Shown: positions 17,762 through 26,471 of the stretch, piece after piece
How the letters are laid out: every line of letters starts with the position of its first letter
How positions within the stretch are numbered: the first letter of the stretch is position 1
Origin: Bacillota bacterium
Lineage (GTDB): Bacteria > Bacillota > Clostridia > Tissierellales > MES13
Assembly (NCBI GenBank): GCA_009711785.1
Contig: VENA01000016.1
Span: forward strand, 64,476-128,475
Length of the DNA: 64,000 nucleotides
Direction of reading: 5' to 3'
Position numbers and translations under genes: made by a program
The notes under the pieces: model-generated
Seen by the model: the letters and a program-made list of their open reading frames with translations, nothing else
Told to the model about the DNA's origin: nothing
Databases searched by the model: none

Positions 17762-19018
17762 TTATTTTAAATTTTCCATAGGAATAGTGATTTTAAAGGT
17801 TGTCCCGTTTTTTTCTTTGCTAAACACATTAATATTACCATCATAGTGATTTTTCACTATATTTTTTACATGGGATAATCCTATTCCAGTTGACATATTC
17901 CCTGTTGTCATATCATATTTAGTAGAAAAACCAGGTTCAAATAATAAATCCATATCCTCATCAGGTATCCCAATTCCATTATCAGTTACTTTAAATACAT
18001 AAAAATCGTTTTCCCTTTCTTCAGAAACCTTAATTTCTCCCTTATTTTCTATTGATTCAATAGAATTTATTATTAGATTATTAAGTGCTGAAATTAAAGG
18101 ATAAAAATCAGCTGTTCTAAAATTATAATTTACCGAAAATTTTAATTTTATTTTCTTATCATTCATTTCGAGTAATTTAAGGGTATTATCATTAATTATA
18201 GAAAAAATCTCACTCACATACATATACATATTATCATTTTCTGATAATGTATTTTCCATTCCTACTACAACCCTATAATAATCCTTCTTTATTTCATGTA
18301 TGTTTTTAGCAATAACAAGGGCATCTTCTTTATATGGCGTATGTTCTAATCTTTCATATAAGTTATAACTTTGTTGCATAGTATTTTCTATATCTATTTT
18401 AGATTTTCTAAGAAAAAACAACTCTGTCTTAAGTTTTGCAATAAATAATAATAATTCCTTTATTCTATTTTCCTTTTGTTCCCTTTCATATCTCTCTTTA
18501 TAATAAAGGGATAAATAATAAGCTAGATATATTATTATTGATCTTATAAGTCCTATTAAAATAATAAAAAATATTGCCCTATCAAAGGGATAATATTCTT
18601 GGAAACTTCTAAATATAGCTTCAGCCATATTTCCTACACTATCACAAATCCATAAAGATATAATAAAAGATAATGGCTTATTTAGTTTTTTTCTTACCTT
18701 TAATTTTACAAACAAAATACCAAATACTATATAAAATGTTGCCACTGGAGAGTAGTGTATTATTGTATTTAAAAATGTCATATCAAAAAAAGCCATATAA
18801 TGAACAAAGGCCCTAAAGATAAACATAAAAAATGCAATAATAGTAGAGACTATTATTGGAGATACTTTTTTAAAATACAGTAACAATAAGGATAAAACAA
18901 TTACTGCAAAGGAGAATCTAAACCACTCTAATACAGGATTGATATATAACTGTCCTGCAAAAACTGTTACTATGCAGATTAAAAAAATATTTTCAATATT
19001 GTTTTTATTGAATTTCAA
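17762..19018 (-). CDS. Membrane sensor histidine kinase, GlnK (YcbA)-like
   Basis: A 418-residue kinase. The N-terminal 170 residues form about six membrane helices with hardly any extracytoplasmic domain. A coiled linker (175-220) follows, then an H-box NIHEIKKDY with H241, of the type seen in CitA/DcuS/GlnK kinases. The HATPase_c domain shows an N-box (ALNNLIINSIES, about 311), DNGIGIPDED (about 346) and a G2 box TGIGLSHV (about 377). The start is TTG behind GGTGAG. It is first in the operon with the GlnL-like regulator. The signal is probably a small metabolite sensed in or at the membrane. Confidence 0.85.
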   Translation of the reverse strand: MKFNKNNIENIFLICIVTVFAGQLYINPVLEWFRFSFAVIVLSLLLLYFKKVSPIIVSTIIAFFMFIFRAFVHYMAFFDMTFLNTIIHYSPVATFYIVFGILFVKLKVRKKLNKPLSFIISLWICDSVGNMAEAIFRSFQEYYPFDRAIFFIILIGLIRSIIIYLAYYLSLYYKERYEREQKENRIKELLLFIAKLKTELFFLRKSKIDIENTMQQSYNLYERLEHTPYKEDALVIAKNIHEIKKDYYRVVVGMENTLSENDNMYMYVSEIFSIINDNTLKLLEMNDKKIKLKFSVNYNFRTADFYPLISALNNLIINSIESIENKGEIKVSEERENDFYVFKVTDNGIGIPDEDMDLLFEPGFSTKYDMTTGNMSTGIGLSHVKNIVKNHYDGNINVFSKEKNGTTFKITIPMENLK

Positions 19019-19059
19019 ATAAACTCACCCTTAATTTAGTAACTTACTTTTCTAATCAA

Positions 19060-19088
19060 ATTATACACAAATAAATATCTTTTTACAA
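19060..19088 (-). promoter_or_regulatory. Promoter of the two-component operon
   Basis: Minus-strand TTGTAA (19083-19088), a 17-nt spacer and a perfect TATAAT (19060-19065), about 40 nt before the kinase start. Confidence 0.65.
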
Positions 19089-19248
19089 ACACTCACTTAA
19101 TAAAATGTCGTTTTTTGTCTTAAATATTCCTTAATAAATTACTACCTATCTATTTTATTAAGACCCTTTTTAACTAATCTTTCACTGTCATGGTTAATAC
19201 TTTATTATAATAAGTATAAAAATTATTAACTTTTAATCTAAATTTTAC

Positions 19249-19277
19249 TTTAAAAGAGTTATCAGCTGATATATAAT
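19249..19277 (+). promoter_or_regulatory. Candidate promoter of the ABC-F gene
   Basis: A perfect TATAAT at 19272-19277 with a weak TTTAAA at -35 (19249-19254) and a 17-nt spacer. It leaves a leader of about 70 nt before the start codon. I see no other structure in the 19089-19355 gap. Confidence 0.5.
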
Positions 19278-19355
19278 CAGTAGTATGCGTGTATTTTTAT
19301 TTGTAATTAATGTGAAAATTTAATTTAAGTACCACACAATTGAAAGGAGCATTAC

Positions 19356-20912
19356 ATGAGTATTTTAACAGTGAAAAATTTAAATCATGGATTTGGAGCC
19401 CGCGCTATCTTTACAGATGTATCATTCCGACTTTTAAAGGGTGAACATGTTGGTCTTATAGGAGATAATGGAGAAGGTAAATCCACTTTCATGAATCTTA
19501 TAACTGGAAAGTTACAACCTGAAGAAGGAACTATAGAATGGGCTAAAAGGGTTAGAGTTGGTTATCTAGATCAACATACTTATCTAAAGAAGGGACAAAC
19601 CATTAGAGATGTCCTTAAAAGTGCTTTTAAATATCTCTTTGACCTTGAATTAGAAATGAATGAAATATGTGATAAAATGACCGATGCTAGTTCCCTAGAA
19701 TTAGAACAATTACTTGAAGAATTAGGTACAATTCAAGATTTATTAACTAATAATGACTTTTATACAATAGATGCAAAAGTTGAAGAAATTGCCCGTGGTC
19801 TTGGTCTAGATAAAGTTGGACTTGATAAGGATGTTCATGATCTTAGTGGTGGTCAAAGGACAAAAGTTTTACTTGCTAAGTTACTCCTTGAAAAACCTGA
19901 TATCTTACTACTTGATGAACCAACCAATTTTTTAGATGAAGATCATATTGAATGGCTAAAAATATATCTTAAAAATTATGAAAATGCTTTTATTTTAATC
20001 TCCCATGACATTCCATTTCTCAATAGTGTAATTAACCTTATATATCACGTTGAAGATGAAAATTTAAATCGTTATGTAGGTGATTATGATAATTTCAAAA
20101 GAATTCATGAAGCTAAGAAAAAACAACTTGAAGCTGCTTATAAAAAACAACAAAAAGAAATTGCTGATCTTAAGGACTTTGTTGCTAGAAATAAAGCAAG
20201 GGTCTCCACTAGAAATATGGCAATGTCTAGACAAAAAAAGCTTGATAAAATGGAATTAATAGAACTTAGTAAAGAAAAACCTAAACCAGAATTTAATTTT
20301 AAAGAATCAAAAACATCTGGAAAACTAATATTTGAGACAAACAATTTAGTTATAGGTTACGATAAACCTCTTTCAAAACCTTTAAATTTACGTATGGAAC
20401 GAAAGCAAAAAATTGCCCTTGTTGGTGCTAATGGTCTTGGTAAAACAACACTTCTTAAAAGTATACTAGGGAAAATAAAACCTATTTCAGGATCTGTTGA
20501 ACTTGGAGATTATCAAAACATTGGATATTTCGAACAAGAAATTAAAAAGGATAATTATAATACATGTATTGAAGAAATTTGGGATGAATTCCCTTCATTA
20601 AAACAAGTAGAAGTTCGTTCAGCCCTTGCAAAGTGCGGGTTAATGACAAAACATATAGAAAGTAAAATTAAAGTATTAAGTGGTGGAGAAAAATCTAAAG
20701 TTCGTCTATGTAAGCTAATTAATAAGGAAACTAATATCTTAGTTCTTGATGAGCCAACAAATCATTTAGATGTGGATGCTAAAAAGGAATTAAAAAGAGC
20801 TTTACAGGAATATAACGGAAGCATTCTTCTTATTTGCCATGAACCTGAATTTTATGAAGATATTGTTACTGATATTTGGAATTGTGAATCATGGACAACA
20901 AAATTAGCATAA
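19356..20912 (+). CDS. ABC-F family ATPase
   Basis: A 518-residue soluble protein with two ABC ATPase domains and no membrane part. Domain 1 has Walker A GDNGEGKST (about 37), signature LSGGQRTKV and Walker B DILLLDEPTN. Domain 2 has GANGLGKTT (about 360), LSGGEKSKV and ILVLDEPTNHLD. A charged, lysine-rich linker of about 70 residues (230-300) joins them, as in ribosome-acting ABC-F proteins. Such proteins act on the translating ribosome or protect it from antibiotics; which applies here cannot be said. The start is ATG behind GAAAGGAGC. It stands alone on the plus strand. Confidence 0.88.
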   Translation: MSILTVKNLNHGFGARAIFTDVSFRLLKGEHVGLIGDNGEGKSTFMNLITGKLQPEEGTIEWAKRVRVGYLDQHTYLKKGQTIRDVLKSAFKYLFDLELEMNEICDKMTDASSLELEQLLEELGTIQDLLTNNDFYTIDAKVEEIARGLGLDKVGLDKDVHDLSGGQRTKVLLAKLLLEKPDILLLDEPTNFLDEDHIEWLKIYLKNYENAFILISHDIPFLNSVINLIYHVEDENLNRYVGDYDNFKRIHEAKKKQLEAAYKKQQKEIADLKDFVARNKARVSTRNMAMSRQKKLDKMELIELSKEKPKPEFNFKESKTSGKLIFETNNLVIGYDKPLSKPLNLRMERKQKIALVGANGLGKTTLLKSILGKIKPISGSVELGDYQNIGYFEQEIKKDNYNTCIEEIWDEFPSLKQVEVRSALAKCGLMTKHIESKIKVLSGGEKSKVRLCKLINKETNILVLDEPTNHLDVDAKKELKRALQEYNGSILLICHEPEFYEDIVTDIWNCESWTTKLA

Positions 20913-20940
20913 AAACTATTTATTTTAAACCCATATTAAA

Positions 20941-20987
20941 AGGCATGATATCTTTTGAACATAAAATACTCAAAGGATACCATGCCT
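20941..20987. terminator. Bidirectional terminator between the ABC-F gene and the metH fragment
   Basis: 18-nt arms (20941-20958 with 20970-20987) pair with one mismatch and one wobble. The minus side runs into CCTTTTAATAT, so the better T-run serves the metH fragment. Confidence 0.7.
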
Positions 20988-21016
20988 TCTATTATATAAG
21001 TACTATAAGAAACCCT

Positions 21017-22087
21017 TTAAACTTTAAAAATCTCCTTTGCAACATTTACAGCTTCTTTTGCATCTTTACAATAGTAGTTTGCTTTTATCATTTTAGAATA
21101 CTTTTCATTTAAAACTGCGCCTCCTACCATTATTGAACATTTAGGCTTATACTTTTTAATCTCTTTTATAGTTTCCTCCATACTTTTAACTGTAGTTGTC
21201 ATAAGGGCACTTAGTCCTACTAATTTAATATCTTCTTTTATTACTACATTTACTATTTCTTTTATATCAACATCTTTTCCAAGATCTATTATATCAAAGC
21301 CATAATTTTCAAGAAGTATTTTTACTATATTTTTTCCTATATCATGGATATCTCCTTTGACTGTTGAAAGAACTATTTTTCCTTTAGATATTTCATCCCT
21401 TCCTTCTTCCTTAAGTTTTTCTTTTATTAAATCAAAGGATATTTTCACTGTTTCTGCACTTCTTATAAGTTGCGGAAGAAATATATCTTTCCTATCGTAT
21501 TTTTCTCCAACTATATCTAGTGCCTTTATTAAGTAATTATCAACTATATCCATTGAATCCATAGTCTTTAAAAGCTCTTTAGTTTTAAAATATACTTCAT
21601 CCTTCAAACCATCTATTATAATCTGTTTTAAATCTTTATCTATTTTTTTATTGCCTTTATCTTTTTTAGGCATTTTATTATAAAAATCTATATACTCTCT
21701 ACATTCCTTATCTTGATTTGTAATAACTTTAAAAGATCTTACAGTATCCATAATAATTTCCGATGTTGAGTCAGTTATCGGTGCATCTAATCCATATCCT
21801 AAAGCGATTGCTAAATAAGTTGAATTTATTAGTTTTCTATTTGGAAGTCCAAAGGATACATTACTTGCCCCAAGGGTAGTTTTTACTCTGTATTTTGATT
21901 TAATTAAAGGAATTGCCTTTAAAGTTTCCATTACTGATTCTTGGGCTGCTGATGCAGTAAGTACAAGACAATCTATAATAATGTTTTCTTCAGGTATTTT
22001 AAACTCTTTGGCTTTATCTATTATTTTACTAGCTATTTCTAATCTTTTTTCAGCTGTCTTAGCTGACACTCCCATGCCTAAAGGCAA
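21017..22087 (-). pseudogene. metH: 5'-truncated methionine synthase (pterin-binding and B12 domains only)
   Basis: The reading frame encodes the second half of the methyltetrahydrofolate-binding domain (KTAEKRLEIA, then DCLVLTASA and LGASNVSFGLPNR), the B12 cap, and a cobalamin domain with the DIHDIGKN histidine motif and VGGAVLN. The homocysteine-binding domain (about 300 aa) and the first half of the pterin barrel are missing. The frame opens inside an IS605-type right-end hairpin with a TTG and no ribosome site. The MetH match starts about 9 residues in. Intact clostridial MetH is roughly 800 residues. I therefore call it a remnant left by the transposon and a deletion. Confidence 0.85.
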
Positions 22088-22091
22088 GGGG
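22071..22091 (-). repeat. Right-end subterminal hairpin of the IS605-type element
   Basis: On the minus strand a CCC…TTGCC arm pairs with GGCA…GGG around a TTTA loop, with GGAGTGTCA after it as in many IS605-family right ends. The metH coding match begins just beyond. Confidence 0.6.
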
Positions 22092-22258
22092 TTCTTAGAT
22101 AGATTAACTTCTTTTATACTCTCAATTATTTATACTTAAAATAACCTACAACATATAAAAACTAATTAATTTTTCTAAGACTTTCACTATCAAAGCATAT
22201 CCCAATGGATTACTTTAACGATATTTTAGGCTCGTGTCAAAACCTTTTATATTAAATC

Positions 22259-23710
22259 TTATAAACCCATACTTGATATTAATTTAACTTTACTATTTCT
22301 AATTCTTTCTATTTCTTTATCATGTAGCTTTTTAAAATTATCAAATGTATTTATCATTTTTTCTCTGTCTATTTTATCTAGGTTTTTACCGATTACATTT
22401 TGGATAATAAACGCACTATATAAATCTCTCTGTATTTTAAATTCTAAAAAATCATTCCATCTATCACTTAATTTCTTTTCAATATATTTATCTTCGATAT
22501 GATTATATTGACTAGCTTTAACTTTATAAGTATCTATTTTCAACAATTCTTCACCATGCCATTTTAACTTATTATCCAATATAGTTAAAAACATTGATGG
22601 TGCTTTATTTGCTAACGACTTTCCAAATCTTTTCTTTCTATTATATTTTCCGGTTTCTTCATTAATAGTTGTTTCCTTCGCTTTTATTTGTAGTCCTTTA
22701 TAATTCATCTTCTCAACTAATACTCTATTTCCTAAGCTAAGTATATAGTTAGCAAGTTTTTCATGGGATTGTTTTCTTATTGCAGACTGTTTTCTTTGTA
22801 TTTCTCTTAATTCATTTTTAGTTTTAATATATCTATTAGAAATATTCCATTTTAATTTAATACCTTTTCTTATAGTTCCATCTTTATTATAATTATTAGG
22901 ATTATTACTTCTTCTTTGTCTATCTAGTTTTCTTAATAGTTTCCTTTTTTCTTTTTCTATTATTTTAACTTCAGGTGCTAGCTCTAATAGCTTAACATCA
23001 TATTGACTTGATATAGCAATGGTTTGAGTACCTATATCAATACCTACATCACCTTTATTTATACTATTTTTAATTTCACCAGTTTTTTTATTTATTTTAG
23101 TTGGTAACACTCCATCTAATACAAGTTGAATATAAAACTTATATTTACCACGAATAAACTTTCTAACTATCCTACAATACTTAACTCTATTAATTAAAGC
23201 CATATGTGCATATTCATCATTCTTTTTTATAATTACAGGTATTTCTAATTTGTTCCATAATAATTTATTATCTTTAAATCTAATTCCAGTCTTATTAGAT
23301 TTTCCCTCAACGCTATTCATTTCACCAAATCTTTTAAAATAAACTTCATTGGCTTGATGAAACATTAATTTTAAAAAAGCATTAAAACATCTTGTCGCTA
23401 TCTTTTGTGCTGTAAAACTATCTATATTTTTCTTAAAATGCTTTTGTATTGGTTTTACATATTTATGAATTGAATATTCTGTCAAACCATATTTTTCATT
23501 CAACTCTTTAAACTTTTTATTTCGCTTTTTTCCCTTAGAAAGCTTTACTATTCTTTGATAATCCTTAGAGTCTTTCATATGATTATATGTTTTATATAAC
23601 TCACCTAAGCATGAATTATAAATATTTCTACTTATTTCTAATCTTTTGGTTAATATATCCTCTTGATATTTTTCTGTGTCTAATTTAAGCGTTAAAATAA
23701 AATTTGACAA
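22259..23710 (-). CDS. tnpB: TnpB RNA-guided nuclease, zinc-ribbon cysteines absent
   Basis: A 483-residue IS605 OrfB/TnpB protein. The RuvC catalytic triad is intact: D225 (GIDIGTQT), E333 (RVLVEKMNYKGL) and D429 (IQRDLYSAF). Between E and D, where TnpB normally has a four-cysteine zinc ribbon, the sequence reads KASQYNHIEDKYIEKKLSD with no cysteine, although the flanking SQ and QRDLYSA anchors are kept. The start is TTG behind GAGGT with suitable spacing. It should cut DNA guided by the element's own RNA. It lies between the SAM-I leader and the metH fragment. Intact catalytic residues and frame suggest it may still be active. Confidence 0.85.
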   Translation of the reverse strand: MSNFILTLKLDTEKYQEDILTKRLEISRNIYNSCLGELYKTYNHMKDSKDYQRIVKLSKGKKRNKKFKELNEKYGLTEYSIHKYVKPIQKHFKKNIDSFTAQKIATRCFNAFLKLMFHQANEVYFKRFGEMNSVEGKSNKTGIRFKDNKLLWNKLEIPVIIKKNDEYAHMALINRVKYCRIVRKFIRGKYKFYIQLVLDGVLPTKINKKTGEIKNSINKGDVGIDIGTQTIAISSQYDVKLLELAPEVKIIEKEKRKLLRKLDRQRRSNNPNNYNKDGTIRKGIKLKWNISNRYIKTKNELREIQRKQSAIRKQSHEKLANYILSLGNRVLVEKMNYKGLQIKAKETTINEETGKYNRKKRFGKSLANKAPSMFLTILDNKLKWHGEELLKIDTYKVKASQYNHIEDKYIEKKLSDRWNDFLEFKIQRDLYSAFIIQNVIGKNLDKIDREKMINTFDNFKKLHDKEIERIRNSKVKLISSMGL

Positions 23711-23967
23711 AGTATTTACCTCACTTTTTTAATATCTAACTCTTTAAATATGTTATTAACCAAAGTTTTAAATCTTTTTATACATTAGACATTAAGAATA
23801 TTTTCCTTATATACCTAGGATAAAAAACAAAATGATAATTAATGATACTGTTATTTTTGTTCTTCTGTATATATTTTCAATATTTTAATTATAATAGATA
23901 TTATTTGTATTTTCTAAAGTTACATACACAAATTATAATTTTTATTTTCATCCAACGTGCTATCCAT

Positions 23968-23987
23968 CCCACACCTGAAGGAGTGGG
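23968..23987 (-). repeat. Left-end subterminal hairpin of the IS605-type element
   Basis: The minus strand reads CCCACTCC-TTCA-GGTGTGGG, an imperfect hairpin similar to the right-end one. About 15 nt further out, the flank reads TTTAC. Positions 23711-23967 hold no recognisable gene. Confidence 0.55.
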
Positions 23988-24008
23988 CTTTTCGCACTTA
24001 TTGTAAAT

Positions 24009-24040
24009 AAAAACCTTCTCATTATAATGAGAAGGTTTTT
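24009..24040 (-). terminator. Expression-platform terminator of the SAM-I riboswitch
   Basis: A perfect 16+16 nt palindrome (AAAAACCTTCTCATTA and its complement) followed by T-rich sequence on the minus strand, directly after the aptamer. This is the classical S-box OFF terminator. Confidence 0.9.
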
Positions 24041-24154
24041 ATATCCTAATCTCTCATCTATCGGTATTTTACCGCTGGAATTAGCACCTATATACATAAA
24101 TATATAGGTTGCTGGACTTCTTCGGGCCAGTTCCCTCCATCACTCTGGATAAGA
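24041..24154 (-). promoter_or_regulatory. SAM-I (S-box) riboswitch aptamer
   Basis: The minus strand has the S-box core in order: CTTATCCAGAGTG, TGGAGGGAACTGGCCC, AGCAACC, GGTGCTAATTCC and GATGAGAG. A variable P3/P4 stem formed by AT repeats lies between them. The P1 arms TATCC and GGATA close it. S-box leaders repress methionine biosynthesis genes when SAM is plentiful. Here the next sequence downstream is the left end of the IS605-type element, and metH survives only as a fragment beyond it. Confidence 0.93.
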
Positions 24155-24181
24155 TTATATTTGATTTAATTATTGTTTATA

Positions 24182-24210
24182 AGTATACTTATGTTGTCGA
24201 TACATGTCAA
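24182..24210 (-). promoter_or_regulatory. Sigma-A promoter of the SAM-I leader
   Basis: Minus-strand TTGACA (24205-24210), exactly 17 nt, then TATACT (24182-24187). The start of transcription would fall about 20 nt before the aptamer. Confidence 0.88.
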
Positions 24211-24258
24211 TATTTTTTTACATATCTTAGATTGAATTATAAAAACTATACTTTTATG

Positions 24259-26436
24259 TTAGTCTAACTTTAACTTAGATAAAGCATCTTTAAGTGCTGT
24301 ATTAATTGGTTCTTCTTTTTCTTTTTTCTGCTTTTTAAGGTATTTTTTTACCTCTTTTTTAGAAACTTTTTTCTTTCCACCTTTTCTTTTTTTAAATGCA
24401 GACAATTTTTCTCTATATCCACATTTACAAACAAACGTTTTGCCCTTGCCTTTACCTCTAAGTTCCATCTTTTTATAACATTTTGGACATCTAGCGTTGG
24501 ATTTTTTTACAAATCCTTTTTTATATCCACATTCTCTATCCTGACATACAAGCATTCTTCCATTTTTATTTTTTATCTCTAACATATATTTATTACATTC
24601 AGGACATCTATTTCTTGTTAGATTATCATGTTTAAATTCCTCTTTTTTATTCTTTATCTCCTTAACCACATCTTTTGCGTAATTTTTCATTTCATTAATA
24701 AATTTATCCTTATTAAGAGCTCCTTTAGATATATCACTTAGTCTCTGTTCAAACTCAGCTGTTAATTCTGGGGACTTTAAATCCTCTGGAACTAACCCTA
24801 ATAGTTGTCTACCCTTAGAGGTTAAGTATATTGATTTTCCTTTTTTCTCTATTAAATAGCTTTTAAATAACTTTTCAATAATACTAGCTCTAGTTGCTAC
24901 TGTACCTAATCCTCCAGTTTTACCTATGGTTTTAATTAAATCCTTATTTTCATTATCCATATATTTTTTTGGATTTTCCATAGCTGAAAGTAAAGTTCCT
25001 TCATTAAATGGTGCCGGTGGTTTAGTTTCTCCAGTAGTTTGATAAACTTTTGATATATTTATTTCTTCTCCCTTATTAAGATTAGGTAATTTATCTTTAT
25101 TTAAATCCAATTTATCATTATCATAAATTTCTTTCCATCCTTTAGATTTAACTATCTTGCCCTTAGCTATAAAAATTTCATCCCCTATTTTTGCTTTTAT
25201 AGTGGTTTGTTCATATTCAAATGGAGGATATAATACTGCTAAGAATCTCTTAACAACTAAATCATAAATTTTTCTTTCCTTTCTAGATAATGAATCTAAA
25301 ATTGGTATTTCCTCAGTCGGTATTATTGCGTGGTGATCTGAAACTTTATTATTATCAACGAAGGATTTATTAGCCTTTATAGGCTTTTTAAAAAGTTTAG
25401 AAGTGAATTTCTTATATGGTTTTAAATTTAAAGATTTTATTCTATCTTTTAAAGTAGAAACTATATCTGTAGTTATATATCTAGAGTCTGTCCTTGGATA
25501 AGTTAAAAGCTTATATCTTTCATATAAATTTTGCATGATAGAAAGTGTTTCCTTTGCTGAAAAATCAAATAATTTATTAGCATCTCTTTGTAATTCTGTA
25601 AGATCATATAACTTTGGAGAATAACTTGTTTTGTTAGTTTTATTTATTTTTATTATCTTAGCTTTTTTATTCTCTATATTCTTAATATTTTTTAATATTT
25701 TATTACTCTTATTTTTATTAAATGTCTTTATATCCTTAGTTTTACCATCTTGCCAAGCTAATTTTAACCCCTTAGATTCTGCCATTATGCCATAGTAAGT
25801 CTTTGACTTAAAGTTTTTAATCTCTAATTCCTTTTTATTAATAATCGCTAATGTAGGGGTTTGGACCCTTCCACAGGATAGTTGGGCATTATATTTACAG
25901 GTTAAAGCCCTTGTTGCATTCATACCAATATACCAATCAGTTTCAGCCCTAGCAACAGCTGACTTGTATAAATTTTTATAATCCTTACCATCTTTTAAAT
26001 TATTAAAACCTTCCTTAATTGCCTTATCTGTAACAGAAGATATCCATAGACGTTTGATTGGCTTTTTTATATATGCTTTTTTTATAACCCACCTTGCAAC
26101 AAGTTCTCCTTCCCTACCGGCATCTGTTGCTATAATAATCTCTGATACGTCTTTTCTATTCATTAATCCCTTTACAGTATTAAATTGTTTTCTAGTTTTT
26201 TTCATAACTTCTAGCTTTAACTGTGATGGTAACATTGGTAAATCTTCAATATTCCATGTTTTATAATTTTTATTATATTTTTCAGGCTCTGCTAGTGTAA
26301 CTAAATGTCCAAGAGCCCAAGTTACTATATACTTTCCACCTTCTATATATCCATTTCCTTTTTTCTCACACTTTAAAACCCTGGCTAAATCTCTACCGAC
26401 AGAGGGCTTTTCAGCTAATACTAATTTCTTTTTCAT
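24259..26436 (-). CDS. topB: DNA topoisomerase III
   Basis: A 725-residue type IA topoisomerase. The TOPRIM domain opens with LVLAEKPSVGRDLA and carries the acidic ATDAGREGELVARW motif (about 105-118). The catalytic tyrosine lies in LLTYPRTDSRYIT (about 315). The C-terminus has two zinc-ribbon-like modules (CPECNKYM…CQDRECGY and CPKCYKKM…CKCGY) followed by a very lysine-rich tail. The enzyme relaxes and decatenates DNA through a covalent 5'-phosphotyrosine link. The start is ATG behind AAGGAG. It lies 35 nt downstream of the ABC-F gene on the same strand. No clear terminator is visible after it; the SAM-I promoter lies about 50 nt beyond. Confidence 0.93.
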   Translation of the reverse strand: MKKKLVLAEKPSVGRDLARVLKCEKKGNGYIEGGKYIVTWALGHLVTLAEPEKYNKNYKTWNIEDLPMLPSQLKLEVMKKTRKQFNTVKGLMNRKDVSEIIIATDAGREGELVARWVIKKAYIKKPIKRLWISSVTDKAIKEGFNNLKDGKDYKNLYKSAVARAETDWYIGMNATRALTCKYNAQLSCGRVQTPTLAIINKKELEIKNFKSKTYYGIMAESKGLKLAWQDGKTKDIKTFNKNKSNKILKNIKNIENKKAKIIKINKTNKTSYSPKLYDLTELQRDANKLFDFSAKETLSIMQNLYERYKLLTYPRTDSRYITTDIVSTLKDRIKSLNLKPYKKFTSKLFKKPIKANKSFVDNNKVSDHHAIIPTEEIPILDSLSRKERKIYDLVVKRFLAVLYPPFEYEQTTIKAKIGDEIFIAKGKIVKSKGWKEIYDNDKLDLNKDKLPNLNKGEEINISKVYQTTGETKPPAPFNEGTLLSAMENPKKYMDNENKDLIKTIGKTGGLGTVATRASIIEKLFKSYLIEKKGKSIYLTSKGRQLLGLVPEDLKSPELTAEFEQRLSDISKGALNKDKFINEMKNYAKDVVKEIKNKKEEFKHDNLTRNRCPECNKYMLEIKNKNGRMLVCQDRECGYKKGFVKKSNARCPKCYKKMELRGKGKGKTFVCKCGYREKLSAFKKRKGGKKKVSKKEVKKYLKKQKKEKEEPINTALKDALSKLKLD

Positions 26437-26471
26437 ATTAACATTCTCCTTAAATAATTACCTAATAATAC

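Larger units (their letters stand above)
22062..24002 (-). mobile_element. IS605-type tnpB-only element
   Basis: An element about 1.94 kb long, bounded by imperfect subterminal hairpins of the IS200/IS605 kind: right-end hairpin 22071-22091 and left-end hairpin 23968-23987, both with TTYA loops on the minus strand. On the left it abuts the sequence TTTAC, a typical IS605 target motif. It carries tnpB alone; no tnpA transposase is visible, so it is non-autonomous. By analogy with other tnpB elements, an omega (re)RNA should be transcribed across the tnpB 3' end to the right end (about 22062-22300), with the guide taken from the metH flank. Edges are estimates to within about 15 nt. Confidence 0.7.

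Noticed and set aside
22088..22258. Search for the missing metH N-terminal coding sequence right upstream of the fragment
   Set aside because: All frames on the minus strand are broken and read as tnpB 3' region and right-end hairpin sequence, not MetH.
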